Of a stretch of DNA of 64,000 nucleotides, positions 35,149 to 42,733 are shown one piece after another (position 1 is the stretch's first letter; the number at the start of each line of letters is the position of its first letter). The stretch comes from Corynebacterium camporealensis (GTDB lineage: Bacteria > Actinomycetota > Actinomycetes > Mycobacteriales > Mycobacteriaceae): the NCBI RefSeq assembly GCF_000980815.1, contig NZ_CP011311.1, positions 850,571 to 914,570 of the forward strand, written 5' to 3'. Under the pieces are notes generated by a model that was not told the DNA's origin, searched no databases, and saw only the letters and a list, made by a program, of their open reading frames with translations. The translations under genes were made by a program, and so were the position numbers.

Positions 35149-35874
35149 ATGCAACGGCTGGGATTCGCAGCGCTGCTGACGGCTACGTTCGCAGTAGTGG
35201 GCTGTAGTGCGGAAGCCGGTGTGCGGAACGCGTCGGAGGAGGCGTCGCTGGAACAACGCGACGGCGAGGGGGCCTCTGATGGTACTAGTGCCACCGGTAG
35301 CCAGGGTGAGGCAGCGAATCCCGACGGGGGAGTCGTAGACGGTCATCCCGGGGGACTCGAAGACGACAATTCCAATGAGCAAAACGACGCCGGTGGCGGG
35401 GCTTCGGGGGGCCTCGCCACCGCAAGCGACGAGGGCTACGGCGTCCTTCCACCGCTCGGCCCCTTCGACCCAACTGCTCCAGACTTTGAACTCTTCGACC
35501 CTTGCACAGAAATCCCGCAAGAGGTGTTCGATGAACTTAATCTCGAGAGAGTTGAAGAAGGCCTGGACCTTGAAAGTGTAAAGAACTGTACTTTCAGTAT
35601 GACTGATGGGCCTTTTGTGATGGGATTGTCCGGTCTGGCAGTAGACCTCGAAACTGTAGCTGCGCAGGCTATCGGAGACCGTATCATTTTGGACGACGCG
35701 GTCACTCCGCACTCCATGTTTCATCAAATTGACCCTGAAAAGGGATTTCATTGCGCGATGCATACAGAGACTTCGCGAGGAACTTTAATGCTTTCGATTG
35801 GTAGCTTTAGCGAGAAAATTGAAGGTGCGGCTGTCTGTTTGATGGCCGATAAATATATGCAAGATCTTGTTTAG
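35149..35874 (+). CDS. DUF3558-like lipoprotein
   Basis: This protein of about 241 aa begins with a lipoprotein signal ending VVGC near residue 18. A low-complexity linker rich in Gly, Asp, Glu and Ser follows (about residues 20-100). A globular C-terminal domain opens with FDPCTEIP and contains two further cysteines in KNCTFSM and FHCAMH; DPC followed by a C-x-F/W pair is typical of DUF3558, an actinobacterial lipoprotein family of unknown function. The linker is G+C-rich while the domain is about 45% G+C. It lies 20 bp before the PPE-like gene and is probably co-transcribed with it. An upstream in-frame start at 35122 would add nine residues but spoil the signal. Confidence 0.75.
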   Translation: MQRLGFAALLTATFAVVGCSAEAGVRNASEEASLEQRDGEGASDGTSATGSQGEAANPDGGVVDGHPGGLEDDNSNEQNDAGGGASGGLATASDEGYGVLPPLGPFDPTAPDFELFDPCTEIPQEVFDELNLERVEEGLDLESVKNCTFSMTDGPFVMGLSGLAVDLETVAAQAIGDRIILDDAVTPHSMFHQIDPEKGFHCAMHTETSRGTLMLSIGSFSEKIEGAAVCLMADKYMQDLV

Positions 35875-35894
35875 AATTGTCTTACGGGGGAAGA

Positions 35895-37634
35895 ATGAAG
35901 ATTAGTACTGAATCCATGGCTACGTCCTCTCTGAGGTTGTTGAGCACAGCCTTTATTAGCGGGGTAGTGGCTGAAGGGGTGACTTCGCCAATTGACCAAA
36001 GCTTTTCAAGTGTTTCTGGAATCGATGCGGTCGGAGGAATTTTTGAGCGCACACTCACCTCTGATGTTGGTTCCGCAAAAAATTCGCTTCGAGAATTTGG
36101 TCAGCAAGTTGAATGGCTCGGTGACACGCTTCGCTCTGAATTCAAGGCATTTTTTAACCAGGAGTCTTCAAATAGTCATGCACTAGATATTGCGGATGCC
36201 GGTGGAGCAGTAGGGCATGAAAATATGCCTATTGTTAATCAACCACAGCCAGGCTACAGCCACTTTTCCTTTGTGCCCCCGAGTGTAAGCGTTGGGCCGA
36301 GTTTGCCTGCTCTCGTAAACAATTTGTCATTTACAAAGCATGCAAGTCTAAAGAGTACTCGTGAAGAGTGGAATAAGCTTGGGGAGCACGTTGGGAACAT
36401 CGTGCAAAGTCTTGACGAGATTGCGGACGCTCTATCCCATCAAAATGAAGCGGAAGCTATTTCGAGGGCTATCAGTAAGATTCAGGAAGTTGCTGGCTCG
36501 GGCCGACAGTTTATGGCTAACGCAGACAAGATGGCTTTAAAGGCAACTGTATTTCAAGAGAGTCTGATTGATGCCACACTCGATGGAATGATGTATCAGT
36601 TCAAGGTTAATGCTATTCCTGATCCTGCTGCGAAGAAGCTGGCTGAGCAGGCGGCGTTGCAGACGTTGCAGGCGAAGTTGCAGGCGTTGGCGTTGGCGGC
36701 GGTGCCGGACCAGCATCCGTTGATGGAGCCGAAGGCTGCTACTGGTGGTGGCAGTATCGATGCTGGTCTGGGTGATGTCGCTGGTGATGGTACGCGGTGT
36801 TCGACTGAGTCGGTGGTGTGGCCGAAGGCAATTACTGAGGCTATGGCTAATGGCACTGTGGGGCCAGGTTCGTTTGAGGTGGCTGATGGTCAGATTCAGG
36901 CGGTAGCTGGTGTGGACCCGGAGGCGGTGCAGCAGTTGCGAGAAACTGCGCATCGGGAAGGTACTCGGGCGCTGCGTGAGATGGGCTTTGGAGATGTGCT
37001 GCCCATGGATGCAGGAAGTTTGGCAACGCAGCAGGCGGCGACACCGTCGATGGCGAGTGCGGGTACTGGTTTCGGTACGGCTACTCCGATGGGCGCTGGT
37101 GCTTCTGGTGTTGGTGCGGGTCCGGCGGGTGCCGCTGCGGTGAGTGGTGGTGCGGTGCCAGGTGGTCAGACGGGCATGGGTGGCTTTGCTCCGGTTGGTG
37201 CGGCTGTTGGTGGTTCGGGAAGTAACCGCTTGGCAGCGGGAATCCGTGGAGGTTCTTTTGGTGCGGCACCTGGTGGGGTAGCGGCACGGTTGAATCCGGG
37301 TGGAGCTGGTGCTGGTTATGGCGGTGCAGGTGCTGGCGCAGGTAATGGTGCGGCATCGCCGAGGGCTATTGGAGGCCCGGGTGCGGGGGCATCGTCAGGT
37401 GCGGCTGGTGCGGCTGGTCAGTCTGGTGGACAGGCAGCCCGTGGTGGGGGTGCGATGCGCGGTATGGTGCCGATGATGGCGGGCCCGCGCGGTAATGACA
37501 AGAAGGAGACCTTGGTCAAGATGGTGACCACGAAGGTCGAGCGCGACCCGAATCGCCGGGACTTGTTAGGCGAGGCACCGGCGGTGGTGCCAGGTGTTAT
37601 TGGTGATTGGGTGCGTGACCAAAAACCTGACTAG
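35895..37634 (+). CDS. PPE/EspB-like helical protein with glycine/alanine-rich region
   Basis: This protein of about 579 aa has no Sec or Tat signal. Residues 1-130 have no recognised domain. Residues 155-270 are a predicted helical bundle containing REEWNKLGEHVGNIVQSLDE and two further amphipathic helices, reminiscent of WXG100/PPE/EspB proteins. From about 370 to 530 it is Gly/Ala/Ser-rich. The last 45 residues are again ordered: VTTKVERDPNRRDLLGEAP then VVPGVIGDWVR, a tail I associate with PPE-like type VII secretion substrates of nocardiae. The ATG at 35895 has GGGGGAAG before it. The first half is AT-rich (45% G+C in a sampled line), the repeat region about 72%. No secretion genes or EspG are nearby, so export by ESX is inference. 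Confidence 0.6.
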   Translation: MKISTESMATSSLRLLSTAFISGVVAEGVTSPIDQSFSSVSGIDAVGGIFERTLTSDVGSAKNSLREFGQQVEWLGDTLRSEFKAFFNQESSNSHALDIADAGGAVGHENMPIVNQPQPGYSHFSFVPPSVSVGPSLPALVNNLSFTKHASLKSTREEWNKLGEHVGNIVQSLDEIADALSHQNEAEAISRAISKIQEVAGSGRQFMANADKMALKATVFQESLIDATLDGMMYQFKVNAIPDPAAKKLAEQAALQTLQAKLQALALAAVPDQHPLMEPKAATGGGSIDAGLGDVAGDGTRCSTESVVWPKAITEAMANGTVGPGSFEVADGQIQAVAGVDPEAVQQLRETAHREGTRALREMGFGDVLPMDAGSLATQQAATPSMASAGTGFGTATPMGAGASGVGAGPAGAAAVSGGAVPGGQTGMGGFAPVGAAVGGSGSNRLAAGIRGGSFGAAPGGVAARLNPGGAGAGYGGAGAGAGNGAASPRAIGGPGAGASSGAAGAAGQSGGQAARGGGAMRGMVPMMAGPRGNDKKETLVKMVTTKVERDPNRRDLLGEAPAVVPGVIGDWVRDQKPD

Positions 37635-37660
37635 GAAGTGGACTTAATCCACGATCGGCA

Positions 37661-37686
37661 AAGGCCCGGGGATGAACCCGGGCCTT
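37661..37686. terminator. Bidirectional terminator after the PPE-like gene
   Basis: AAGGCCCGGG (37661-37670) pairs perfectly with CCCGGGCCTT (37677-37686) around GATGAA. It lies between convergent genes. Confidence 0.85.
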
Positions 37687-37703
37687 CATGCTGTCATGAG
37701 AAG

Positions 37704-37994
37704 TTACTGCTGACCAGGAGCGTCAGCGATGCCGTCAGTGGCGCGGACCTCAGGGTCGATTGCCTCGGTCGGGGTTACCTCGAGGATCTGCGGCTCGCCA
37801 GCTTCGTTGGTGGCGGCGCCGGTGTCCTGGCTCTCGGCGTTCTCGGCAACAGCCGGAGCGGTGCCGGTGAAGGTGGACGCGTTGTCGACCTTCTCAGCGT
37901 TGGAGTCCTGCTCGTTCGGCGGGTGGCAGGCGGCCAGGGTCAGGCCGGCGGCGAATACGAGGCTAGCGGTGGCAAAGCGAGGGAACTTCTTCAT
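37704..37994 (-). CDS. Small lipoprotein
   Basis: The 96-aa protein has a lipoprotein signal: MKKFPRF, a hydrophobic core, then LAAC with the modified Cys at residue 23. The mature part of about 73 residues is acidic, Ala/Glu/Thr-rich, without cysteines or a recognised domain, and probably disordered. AGAAAGAAAT precedes the ATG. It lies 41 bp downstream of greA, in the same direction. From memory a small secreted protein is found near greA in C. glutamicum as well. Function unknown. Confidence 0.75.
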   Translation of the reverse strand: MKKFPRFATASLVFAAGLTLAACHPPNEQDSNAEKVDNASTFTGTAPAVAENAESQDTGAATNEAGEPQILEVTPTEAIDPEVRATDGIADAPGQQ

Positions 37995-38035
37995 GAGATT
38001 TCTTTCTCCAGAAAGTGGATATAGAACTGCGGGGT

Positions 38036-38554
38036 TTAAGACTGGCGCGGAGTAGCTGCCTTAGCTGAATCATACGGCGCGGCGGACTCGATCGTCACCG
38101 AAATGGTCTTGCCATTTGGAGCGGTGTACTCACGGGTCTCACCTTCCTGGGCACCCAGGATGGCAGCGCCCAGCGGGGACTGCTCAGAGTAGGTCTCCAG
38201 ATCCTTGTTATCGGAGGCAGCAGCGCGGGTACCGATAAGGAAGGTTTCCTTGTCCTCAGAATCGCCGTTGTAGTAGACGTGCACGACCGAACCGATGTGA
38301 GCAACGCCTTCCTGGACGGTGCTGCGCTCGGTGGTGGCGTTGGCGAGAACCTCAGAAATCTGCTTGATGCGGGCCTCTTCCTGGTCCTGCATCTCACGTG
38401 CGGCGTCGTAGCCGGCGTTCTCCTTGAGGTCGCCCTCTTCGCGGCGCTCGTTAATTTCGGCAGCAACGACCGGGCGGTGGTCGATCAGAGCCTGCAACTC
38501 GGCTTCGAGCTTTGCCTTGGTTTCCGGCGTGATGTATTGCTTCTGCTCAGCCAT
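38036..38554 (-). CDS. greA: Transcription elongation factor GreA
   Basis: GreA stimulates RNA cleavage by backtracked RNA polymerase. The 172-aa protein has the N-terminal coiled coil with the acidic tip (EINERREEGDLKENAGYDAA, where the DLKENAGY motif carries the catalytic acidic residues) and the FKBP-like C-terminal domain with SPLGAAILGAQEGE. The ATG at 38554 gives MAEQKQYITPETK and has GGAAGG 7 nt upstream; a longer frame to 38632 lacks a site. It lies downstream of the DUF4307 gene. Confidence 0.96.
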   Translation of the reverse strand: MAEQKQYITPETKAKLEAELQALIDHRPVVAAEINERREEGDLKENAGYDAAREMQDQEEARIKQISEVLANATTERSTVQEGVAHIGSVVHVYYNGDSEDKETFLIGTRAAASDNKDLETYSEQSPLGAAILGAQEGETREYTAPNGKTISVTIESAAPYDSAKAATPRQS

Positions 38555-38638
38555 TCTGCAACCTTCCGTGTGGGCGTTAAGATTTATTCGGGTGGAATAT
38601 GGCACCCCTTCTAAGCGACCCAATACTAGCACAACGGA

Positions 38639-39097
38639 CTAATTGGATTCTGCATAGTCAGGGTTATCTACATCCAGATAAGGGGGGATTTCGCCCGAGC
38701 AACCGTAGACACCGCCAGCGACGGCACGGTGGTTGGTGGGAACGTCGACGGCGACGCGGAAGGTGTCGCGGCCATCGGCAGGCACTGCAAACTCACGGCG
38801 GCCGACCTCAGCCTTGGCGTAGTCGTAGGCCTGGACGATGCAGTAGGCGGCCTCATCTGGGCGGTTGCGGGTGACGTCGGTCCAGATGCGCAGGGTTTCA
38901 TCGTCACGCACTTCATGGGTGACATAGGTGATCTGCGCGTTGACTTCGTTGCGGTCCCGGAAGAACTGGAAGGCGTAGATGACAGCCGCTGCCACGACCG
39001 CAATGAGGATGATCACCAGGGCACGGCTGGCCACAGTCGAGGATTTCGCAGGGGCAGAGGAGCCATAACGTGCTCCCGAGCGAGGTGAAGCAGACAT
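38639..39097 (-). CDS. DUF4307 membrane protein
   Basis: This protein of about 152 aa has a short basic N-terminus, one TM helix (ALVIILIAVVAAAVIYAF), and an extracytoplasmic domain with two cysteines (AYCIVQAY and VYGCSGE). This matches the actinobacterial DUF4307 family, which neighbours greA and mca in Corynebacteriales. Function unknown. The ATG at 39097 (MSASPRSGARYG) fits homologues; a longer frame to 39214 would overlap the mca promoter. It is divergent from mca. Confidence 0.85.
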   Translation of the reverse strand: MSASPRSGARYGSSAPAKSSTVASRALVIILIAVVAAAVIYAFQFFRDRNEVNAQITYVTHEVRDDETLRIWTDVTRNRPDEAAYCIVQAYDYAKAEVGRREFAVPADGRDTFRVAVDVPTNHRAVAGGVYGCSGEIPPYLDVDNPDYAESN

Positions 39098-39189
39098 GCT
39101 CGTAAGCTTAGCCGACTGCGGTGCTAAACCCACGATCGCATATGATGGGTGGCTGTTCGAGAAATCTAGAAAGGGAGGCGGATGAGACA

Positions 39190-40080
39190 GTGAGCGGTTT
39201 GCGACTGTTAGCAATCCATGCGCACCCGGACGATGAGTCCTCTAAGGGTGCGGCCACGACCGCGAAGTATGCAGCGGAAGGAAACGTGGTTTCTGTCCTC
39301 ACCTGTACCGGCGGCGAGCGCGGCGATATTTTGAACCCCGCGATGGATCGTCCTGGTGTCAAAGAAAATATGGTCAACGTGCGTCGTGAGGAAATGGCAG
39401 AGGCTGCCGCGGCACTCGGTGTGCATCACCTGTGGCTCGGCCACGTGGATTCCGGTTTGCCGGATAATCCAGACAACCTGCCGATGCATGAGCTGCTGCC
39501 GGAAGGCTGCTTCGCGCTGATGCCTGACGATGAAGTCGCCCAGGAATACGTCAAGGTCATTCGTGAGCTGCGTCCGCACGTCATCGTTACTTATGACGAA
39601 AATGGTGGCTACCCGCACCCGGACCACCTGATGGTGCACCGCGCGTCGATGATTGCGTGGGAAAAGGCAGGCGACCCGAACTACCACCCGGAGCTCGGCG
39701 AGGCCTGGGAGCCGCTGAAGCTGTACTACAGCCACGGCTTTGTCTACCAGCGCATGAAGATCTTCCACGACCTGTTGGAAAAGGAAGGCAAGACCAGCCC
39801 GTATGCGCCGATGATGGCGCGCTGGGATACCACTTTCGGCGACATCATGGAGCGTGTGACCACCCAGGTGGAGTGCGCGGACTACTTCTCCAATCGCGAA
39901 AAAGCCCTGCGTGCGCACGCTACTCAGATCGATCCGGCCGGTGCATTCCTGGCCACCTCCGTAGAAGATCAGCAGAAGTATTGGCCGACTGAAGAGTTCG
40001 AGTTGGCCCGTACACGCGTGTCCACGGCGCTGCCAGAAACAGATCTATTTGCAGGAATCGAGAAAGTAGAGCAATCTTAG
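39190..40080 (+). CDS. mca: Mycothiol S-conjugate amidase
   Basis: Mca cleaves mycothiol S-conjugates to a mercapturic acid and GlcN-inositol, detoxifying electrophiles. The 296-aa protein has the zinc-site AIHAHPDDESSKG near residue 8 and the third ligand in YPHPDHLMVH; the LmbE/PIG-L fold is complete. It is distinguished from MshB by synteny and by the ATTAKYAAEG and GGERGDILNP segments. The GTG at 39190 gives SGLRLLAIHAHP. A 3-codon ORF (ATG AGA CAG TGA) starting at 39182 overlaps this GTG and sits on the GGGAGG site. The gene marks a mycothiol-producing host. Confidence 0.93.
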   Translation: MSGLRLLAIHAHPDDESSKGAATTAKYAAEGNVVSVLTCTGGERGDILNPAMDRPGVKENMVNVRREEMAEAAAALGVHHLWLGHVDSGLPDNPDNLPMHELLPEGCFALMPDDEVAQEYVKVIRELRPHVIVTYDENGGYPHPDHLMVHRASMIAWEKAGDPNYHPELGEAWEPLKLYYSHGFVYQRMKIFHDLLEKEGKTSPYAPMMARWDTTFGDIMERVTTQVECADYFSNREKALRAHATQIDPAGAFLATSVEDQQKYWPTEEFELARTRVSTALPETDLFAGIEKVEQS

Positions 40081-40084
40081 GACT

Positions 40085-40375
40085 ATGAGCTCATTTGATT
40101 CGCTAGCCGATGTCTATTTCTTGGCCCAGGCTGCAACCGATGGCCCGATGGGCCCGGAGTTCGGTAAGGCTTCGCCCATTGGTCTGCTGATCCTGGTGTT
40201 GATGCTGGTCGCAGTGTTGATGGCGGGCTGGAATTTCCACCGTCGTTACTCGCGCTTCCGTCGTCGCACCATGTTCGCTGAAGACCACGGCATCGATCCC
40301 TTCGATGACGAGGCCATCGATAAGGCGATGAAGGAAGCCGGCATCTACGATCGCCGCAAGCGCTCTGTCTTCTAG
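40085..40375 (+). CDS. Small membrane protein downstream of mca
   Basis: The 96-aa protein has an extracytoplasmic N-terminus, one TM helix (IGLLILVLMLVAVLMAGW) and a basic then acidic cytoplasmic tail (HRRYSRFRRRTMF, then GIDPFDDEAIDKAMKEAG). It starts 4 bp after the mca stop, so it is co-transcribed. A similar small gene follows mca in mycobacteria (Rv1083, from memory). Function unknown. Confidence 0.8.
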   Translation: MSSFDSLADVYFLAQAATDGPMGPEFGKASPIGLLILVLMLVAVLMAGWNFHRRYSRFRRRTMFAEDHGIDPFDDEAIDKAMKEAGIYDRRKRSVF

Positions 40376-40382
40376 AGCAATT

Positions 40383-40401
40383 AGTTTAGTAGAGATAAAC
40401 T
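40383..40401. promoter_or_regulatory. Inverted repeat overlapping the uppS -10 box
   Basis: AGTTTA-N7-TAAACT is a perfect 6+6 inverted repeat. Its right arm TAAACT is also the presumed -10 hexamer, 7 nt before the GTG start of the prenyltransferase gene. A regulator bound here would block the promoter. Confidence 0.45.
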
Positions 40402-40408
40402 AGTAGCC

Positions 40409-41179
40409 GTGAGTTTCCTTCCGCAGTTGCTATACCCGGCCTATGAGGCGCGTTTGCTGCGCTCATTGAAGGGTAAGCCCCAGCCCAAGCACGTCGCCAT
40501 CATGGCAGACGGCAATCGACGCTGGGCGCGGGAGGCTGGTTTCACCGATATCAGCCACGGGCATCGTCAGGGTGCCAAGAAAATCGGGGAGATGATCTCC
40601 TGGTGCGCAGACACTGACATTGAGGTCGTCACCATCTACTTGCTGTCCACGGAAAACCTTAAGCGGGACCAGCAGGAAGTTCAGCTGCTCTTCGACATCA
40701 TCTCCGATGTCGTCACGCATCTGTCCCAGGGGGATTTAGGCTGCCAGGTGCGTCTGGTGGGGCATTTGAATCTGTTGCCGGAAAAGATCCGGGACAAGAT
40801 GCAGCGCGCCACCGAAAAGACTGCGGAGAACAACGGCGTTATCGTCAATGTCGCAGTCGGCTATGGCGGCCGCCAGGAAATCGTGGATGCAGTCCAAGAA
40901 CTCATCCGCGCCGAAGCAGCCCAGGGCACCACTGCCGATGAAATGGCAGAACACGTCAATGCCCAGGCCATTACTGAGCACCTCTACACCAAGGGCCTGC
41001 CCGATCCGGATTTGGTGATTCGCACCTCCGGCGAGCAGCGTCTCTCCGGCTTCTTGCTGTGGCAGGCAGCGTATTCGGAAATCTGGTTCACCGATACCTA
41101 CTGGCCAGCCTTCCGCAAGATTGATTTCCTGCGCGCGCTGCGTGACTATTCCCAGCGCTCCCGCCGCTTTGGCAAGTAG
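40409..41179 (+). CDS. uppS: cis-Prenyltransferase (isoprenyl transferase)
   Basis: The 256-aa enzyme adds isopentenyl diphosphate with Z stereochemistry. The catalytic Asp lies in HVAIMADGNRRWA near residue 32, STENLKRD is present, and the C-terminal RTSGEQRLSGFLLWQAAYSE motif completes the family. Corynebacteriales have two such genes; the one beside mca (Rv1086 in M. tuberculosis) makes a short Z-prenyl diphosphate that feeds decaprenyl phosphate synthesis, and this gene has the same neighbourhood. The GTG at 40409 gives SFLPQLLYPAYEARLLRSL. Whether it makes short or long chains cannot be read from sequence alone. Confidence 0.92.
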   Translation: MSFLPQLLYPAYEARLLRSLKGKPQPKHVAIMADGNRRWAREAGFTDISHGHRQGAKKIGEMISWCADTDIEVVTIYLLSTENLKRDQQEVQLLFDIISDVVTHLSQGDLGCQVRLVGHLNLLPEKIRDKMQRATEKTAENNGVIVNVAVGYGGRQEIVDAVQELIRAEAAQGTTADEMAEHVNAQAITEHLYTKGLPDPDLVIRTSGEQRLSGFLLWQAAYSEIWFTDTYWPAFRKIDFLRALRDYSQRSRRFGK

Positions 41180-41189
41180 GCTTTAAGCC

Positions 41190-41693
41190 ATGGCCACCAT
41201 TGTTTATGACTCCTTTTATGGGTCGACCCGGCAGTATGCGGACGCTTTGGCAGTGCTTATCGATGCCACCGTAGTCCCCCTCGCAGAAGCCAACGGCGAA
41301 GAACTCATCGCAGCCGGCGAACCAGTGATCGTGTTATCCCCGGTGCATGGGCCGCAGATTCGGGGTGCGGAATTCGTCGCAAAGCATCGCTGGGGCAAGA
41401 CCCCCGTCGCAGTAGCAGCGGTGGGCATGACCCTGCTGGATGAGGCGCGACAAAAGGACCAGCTTGCCCGCATCGTCGGCGAGAATATTCCGCGCTTTTA
41501 CCTGCCTGGCAGGCTGAATTATTCGCAGTTAAGCCAGTCGCATCGCACGGTCATGCGCACCATCGTCACCGCCCTGCGACTCAAGCCGCTCAAGAGCGCG
41601 AATGAAAAAGCCATGGTCAAAGGCTATGACAAAGACATCGATCGAGTGGACATCGATGAACTCAAGCCGCTGGTGAAGTGGGCGCGTTCTTAA
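41190..41693 (+). CDS. Flavodoxin-domain protein
   Basis: The 167-aa protein resembles HemG-type and other flavodoxin-fold proteins: [17 protein letters not shown] is the FMN-phosphate loop at residues 4-20, and [15 protein letters not shown] is the 50s loop. It may act as an FMN-dependent reductase or electron carrier. It follows uppS by 10 bp. TAGGCT, which includes the uppS stop codon, lies 7 nt before the ATG. Its stop codon overlaps the convergent coaA stop (TTAA). The partner is unknown. Confidence 0.8.
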   Translation: MATIVYDSFYGSTRQYADALAVLIDATVVPLAEANGEELIAAGEPVIVLSPVHGPQIRGAEFVAKHRWGKTPVAVAAVGMTLLDEARQKDQLARIVGENIPRFYLPGRLNYSQLSQSHRTVMRTIVTALRLKPLKSANEKAMVKGYDKDIDRVDIDELKPLVKWARS

Positions 41694-42616
41694 AGCTTGC
41701 GCATGCGCACGCGCTCGACCAAGTGGTGTGAGCCCTTGCGCAGCACCAGCGAGGCGCGCACACGGGTCGGCAAGATGTTTTCGACCAGGTTAGGCAAGTT
41801 AATCGACTGCCAGATTTCACGTGCTTGCTCAAAGGCTTGCTGGTCTTCCATGTCGGCGTAGTGCGCGAAGTGGGCGCCGGGTTCGCGGAAGGCGGTGTGG
41901 CGCAGTTGCAGGAAGCGGTCGATGTACCAGCTTTCGATGTCATCGACGCGCGCATCGACGTAGACGGAGAAATCAAACAGATCCGAAATCATCAGCGTCG
42001 GGCCAGTCTGCAGTACGTTGAGACCTTCCAAGATGAGGATGTCCGGGCGGTTTACCATCTGGTGCTCATCGGGAAGAATGTCGTAGGTGATGTGCGAATA
42101 CACCGGGGCTTTGACCTGTTCCTTGCCGGATTTTACGTCCGTGACAAAGCGCATGAGCTTGCGGCGGTCATAGGATTCCGGAAAGCCCTTGCGTTCCATC
42201 AGGCCGCGCTCTTTAAGGACCCGGGTGGGGTAGAGGAAGCCATCGGTAGTAACCAGGTCCACCTTCGGGTGCGAATCCCAGCGCTGGAGCAGTACCTGCA
42301 GCAAACGCGCCGTCGTCGACTTGCCCACCGCCACCGAGCCGGCCACGCCAATGACGAAAGGAACGCGCGCAGGCGGGTTGCCCAAGAACTGTTCTGTGGC
42401 CGTCGTCAGCTTCTGGCGTGCCTCCACTTGGAGGTGAATAAGACGCGAAAGGGGGAGGTAGACCTCCGCCACTTCGTTCAAATCGATGCGATCGCCAAGA
42501 CCTGAAAGCTGCTCAACTTCGGACTCAGTAAGCACCTGCGGCATGGATTTACGCAGCTCACGCCAGGTATCACGAGAGAAGTCAAGGTAGGGGCTGGAAT
42601 CAGGAGTACGCGCCAT
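41690..42616 (-). CDS. coaA: Pantothenate kinase, type I
   Basis: CoaA phosphorylates pantothenate, the first step of coenzyme A synthesis. The 308-aa protein has the P-loop [17 protein letters not shown] near residue 100, the catalytic [13 protein letters not shown] segment, and [16 protein letters not shown], all typical of type I kinases that are feedback-inhibited by CoA. The ATG at 42616 ([13 protein letters not shown]) is preferred over an in-frame ATG nine codons upstream. It is convergent with the flavodoxin gene and divergent from glyA. Confidence 0.96.
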   Translation of the reverse strand: MARTPDSSPYLDFSRDTWRELRKSMPQVLTESEVEQLSGLGDRIDLNEVAEVYLPLSRLIHLQVEARQKLTTATEQFLGNPPARVPFVIGVAGSVAVGKSTTARLLQVLLQRWDSHPKVDLVTTDGFLYPTRVLKERGLMERKGFPESYDRRKLMRFVTDVKSGKEQVKAPVYSHITYDILPDEHQMVNRPDILILEGLNVLQTGPTLMISDLFDFSVYVDARVDDIESWYIDRFLQLRHTAFREPGAHFAHYADMEDQQAFEQAREIWQSINLPNLVENILPTRVRASLVLRKGSHHLVERVRMRKL

Positions 42617-42687
42617 GCCTACTATTGTCGCACCTTGCTGCATGGAAGTTGGGTAATGGCCCCCACAAGGAAAATGGCTCCGTTATT

Positions 42688-42705
42688 ATTGGTAGCGCTA
42701 CCAAT
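42688..42705. promoter_or_regulatory. Perfect 18-bp palindrome in the glyA promoter
   Basis: ATTGGTAGCGCTACCAAT is a perfect palindrome with a central GCGC, the shape of LacI/GalR-family operators. It begins directly at the end of TTATTAT, a candidate -10 box, and lies 28 bp before the glyA start. It is seen once in the window. Confidence 0.6.
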
Positions 42706-42733
42706 TTCCAATCGAGAAGGGAAATCTCGCTTC

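Noticed and set aside
33432..38000. Prophage or insertion sequence in the accessory region
   Set aside because: No transposase, integrase, terminal repeats or phage structural genes are visible.
42688..42705. glyA palindrome as a riboswitch or terminator
   Set aside because: A perfect palindrome without loop or T run fits a protein-binding site better, and no glycine-riboswitch-like fold was evident.
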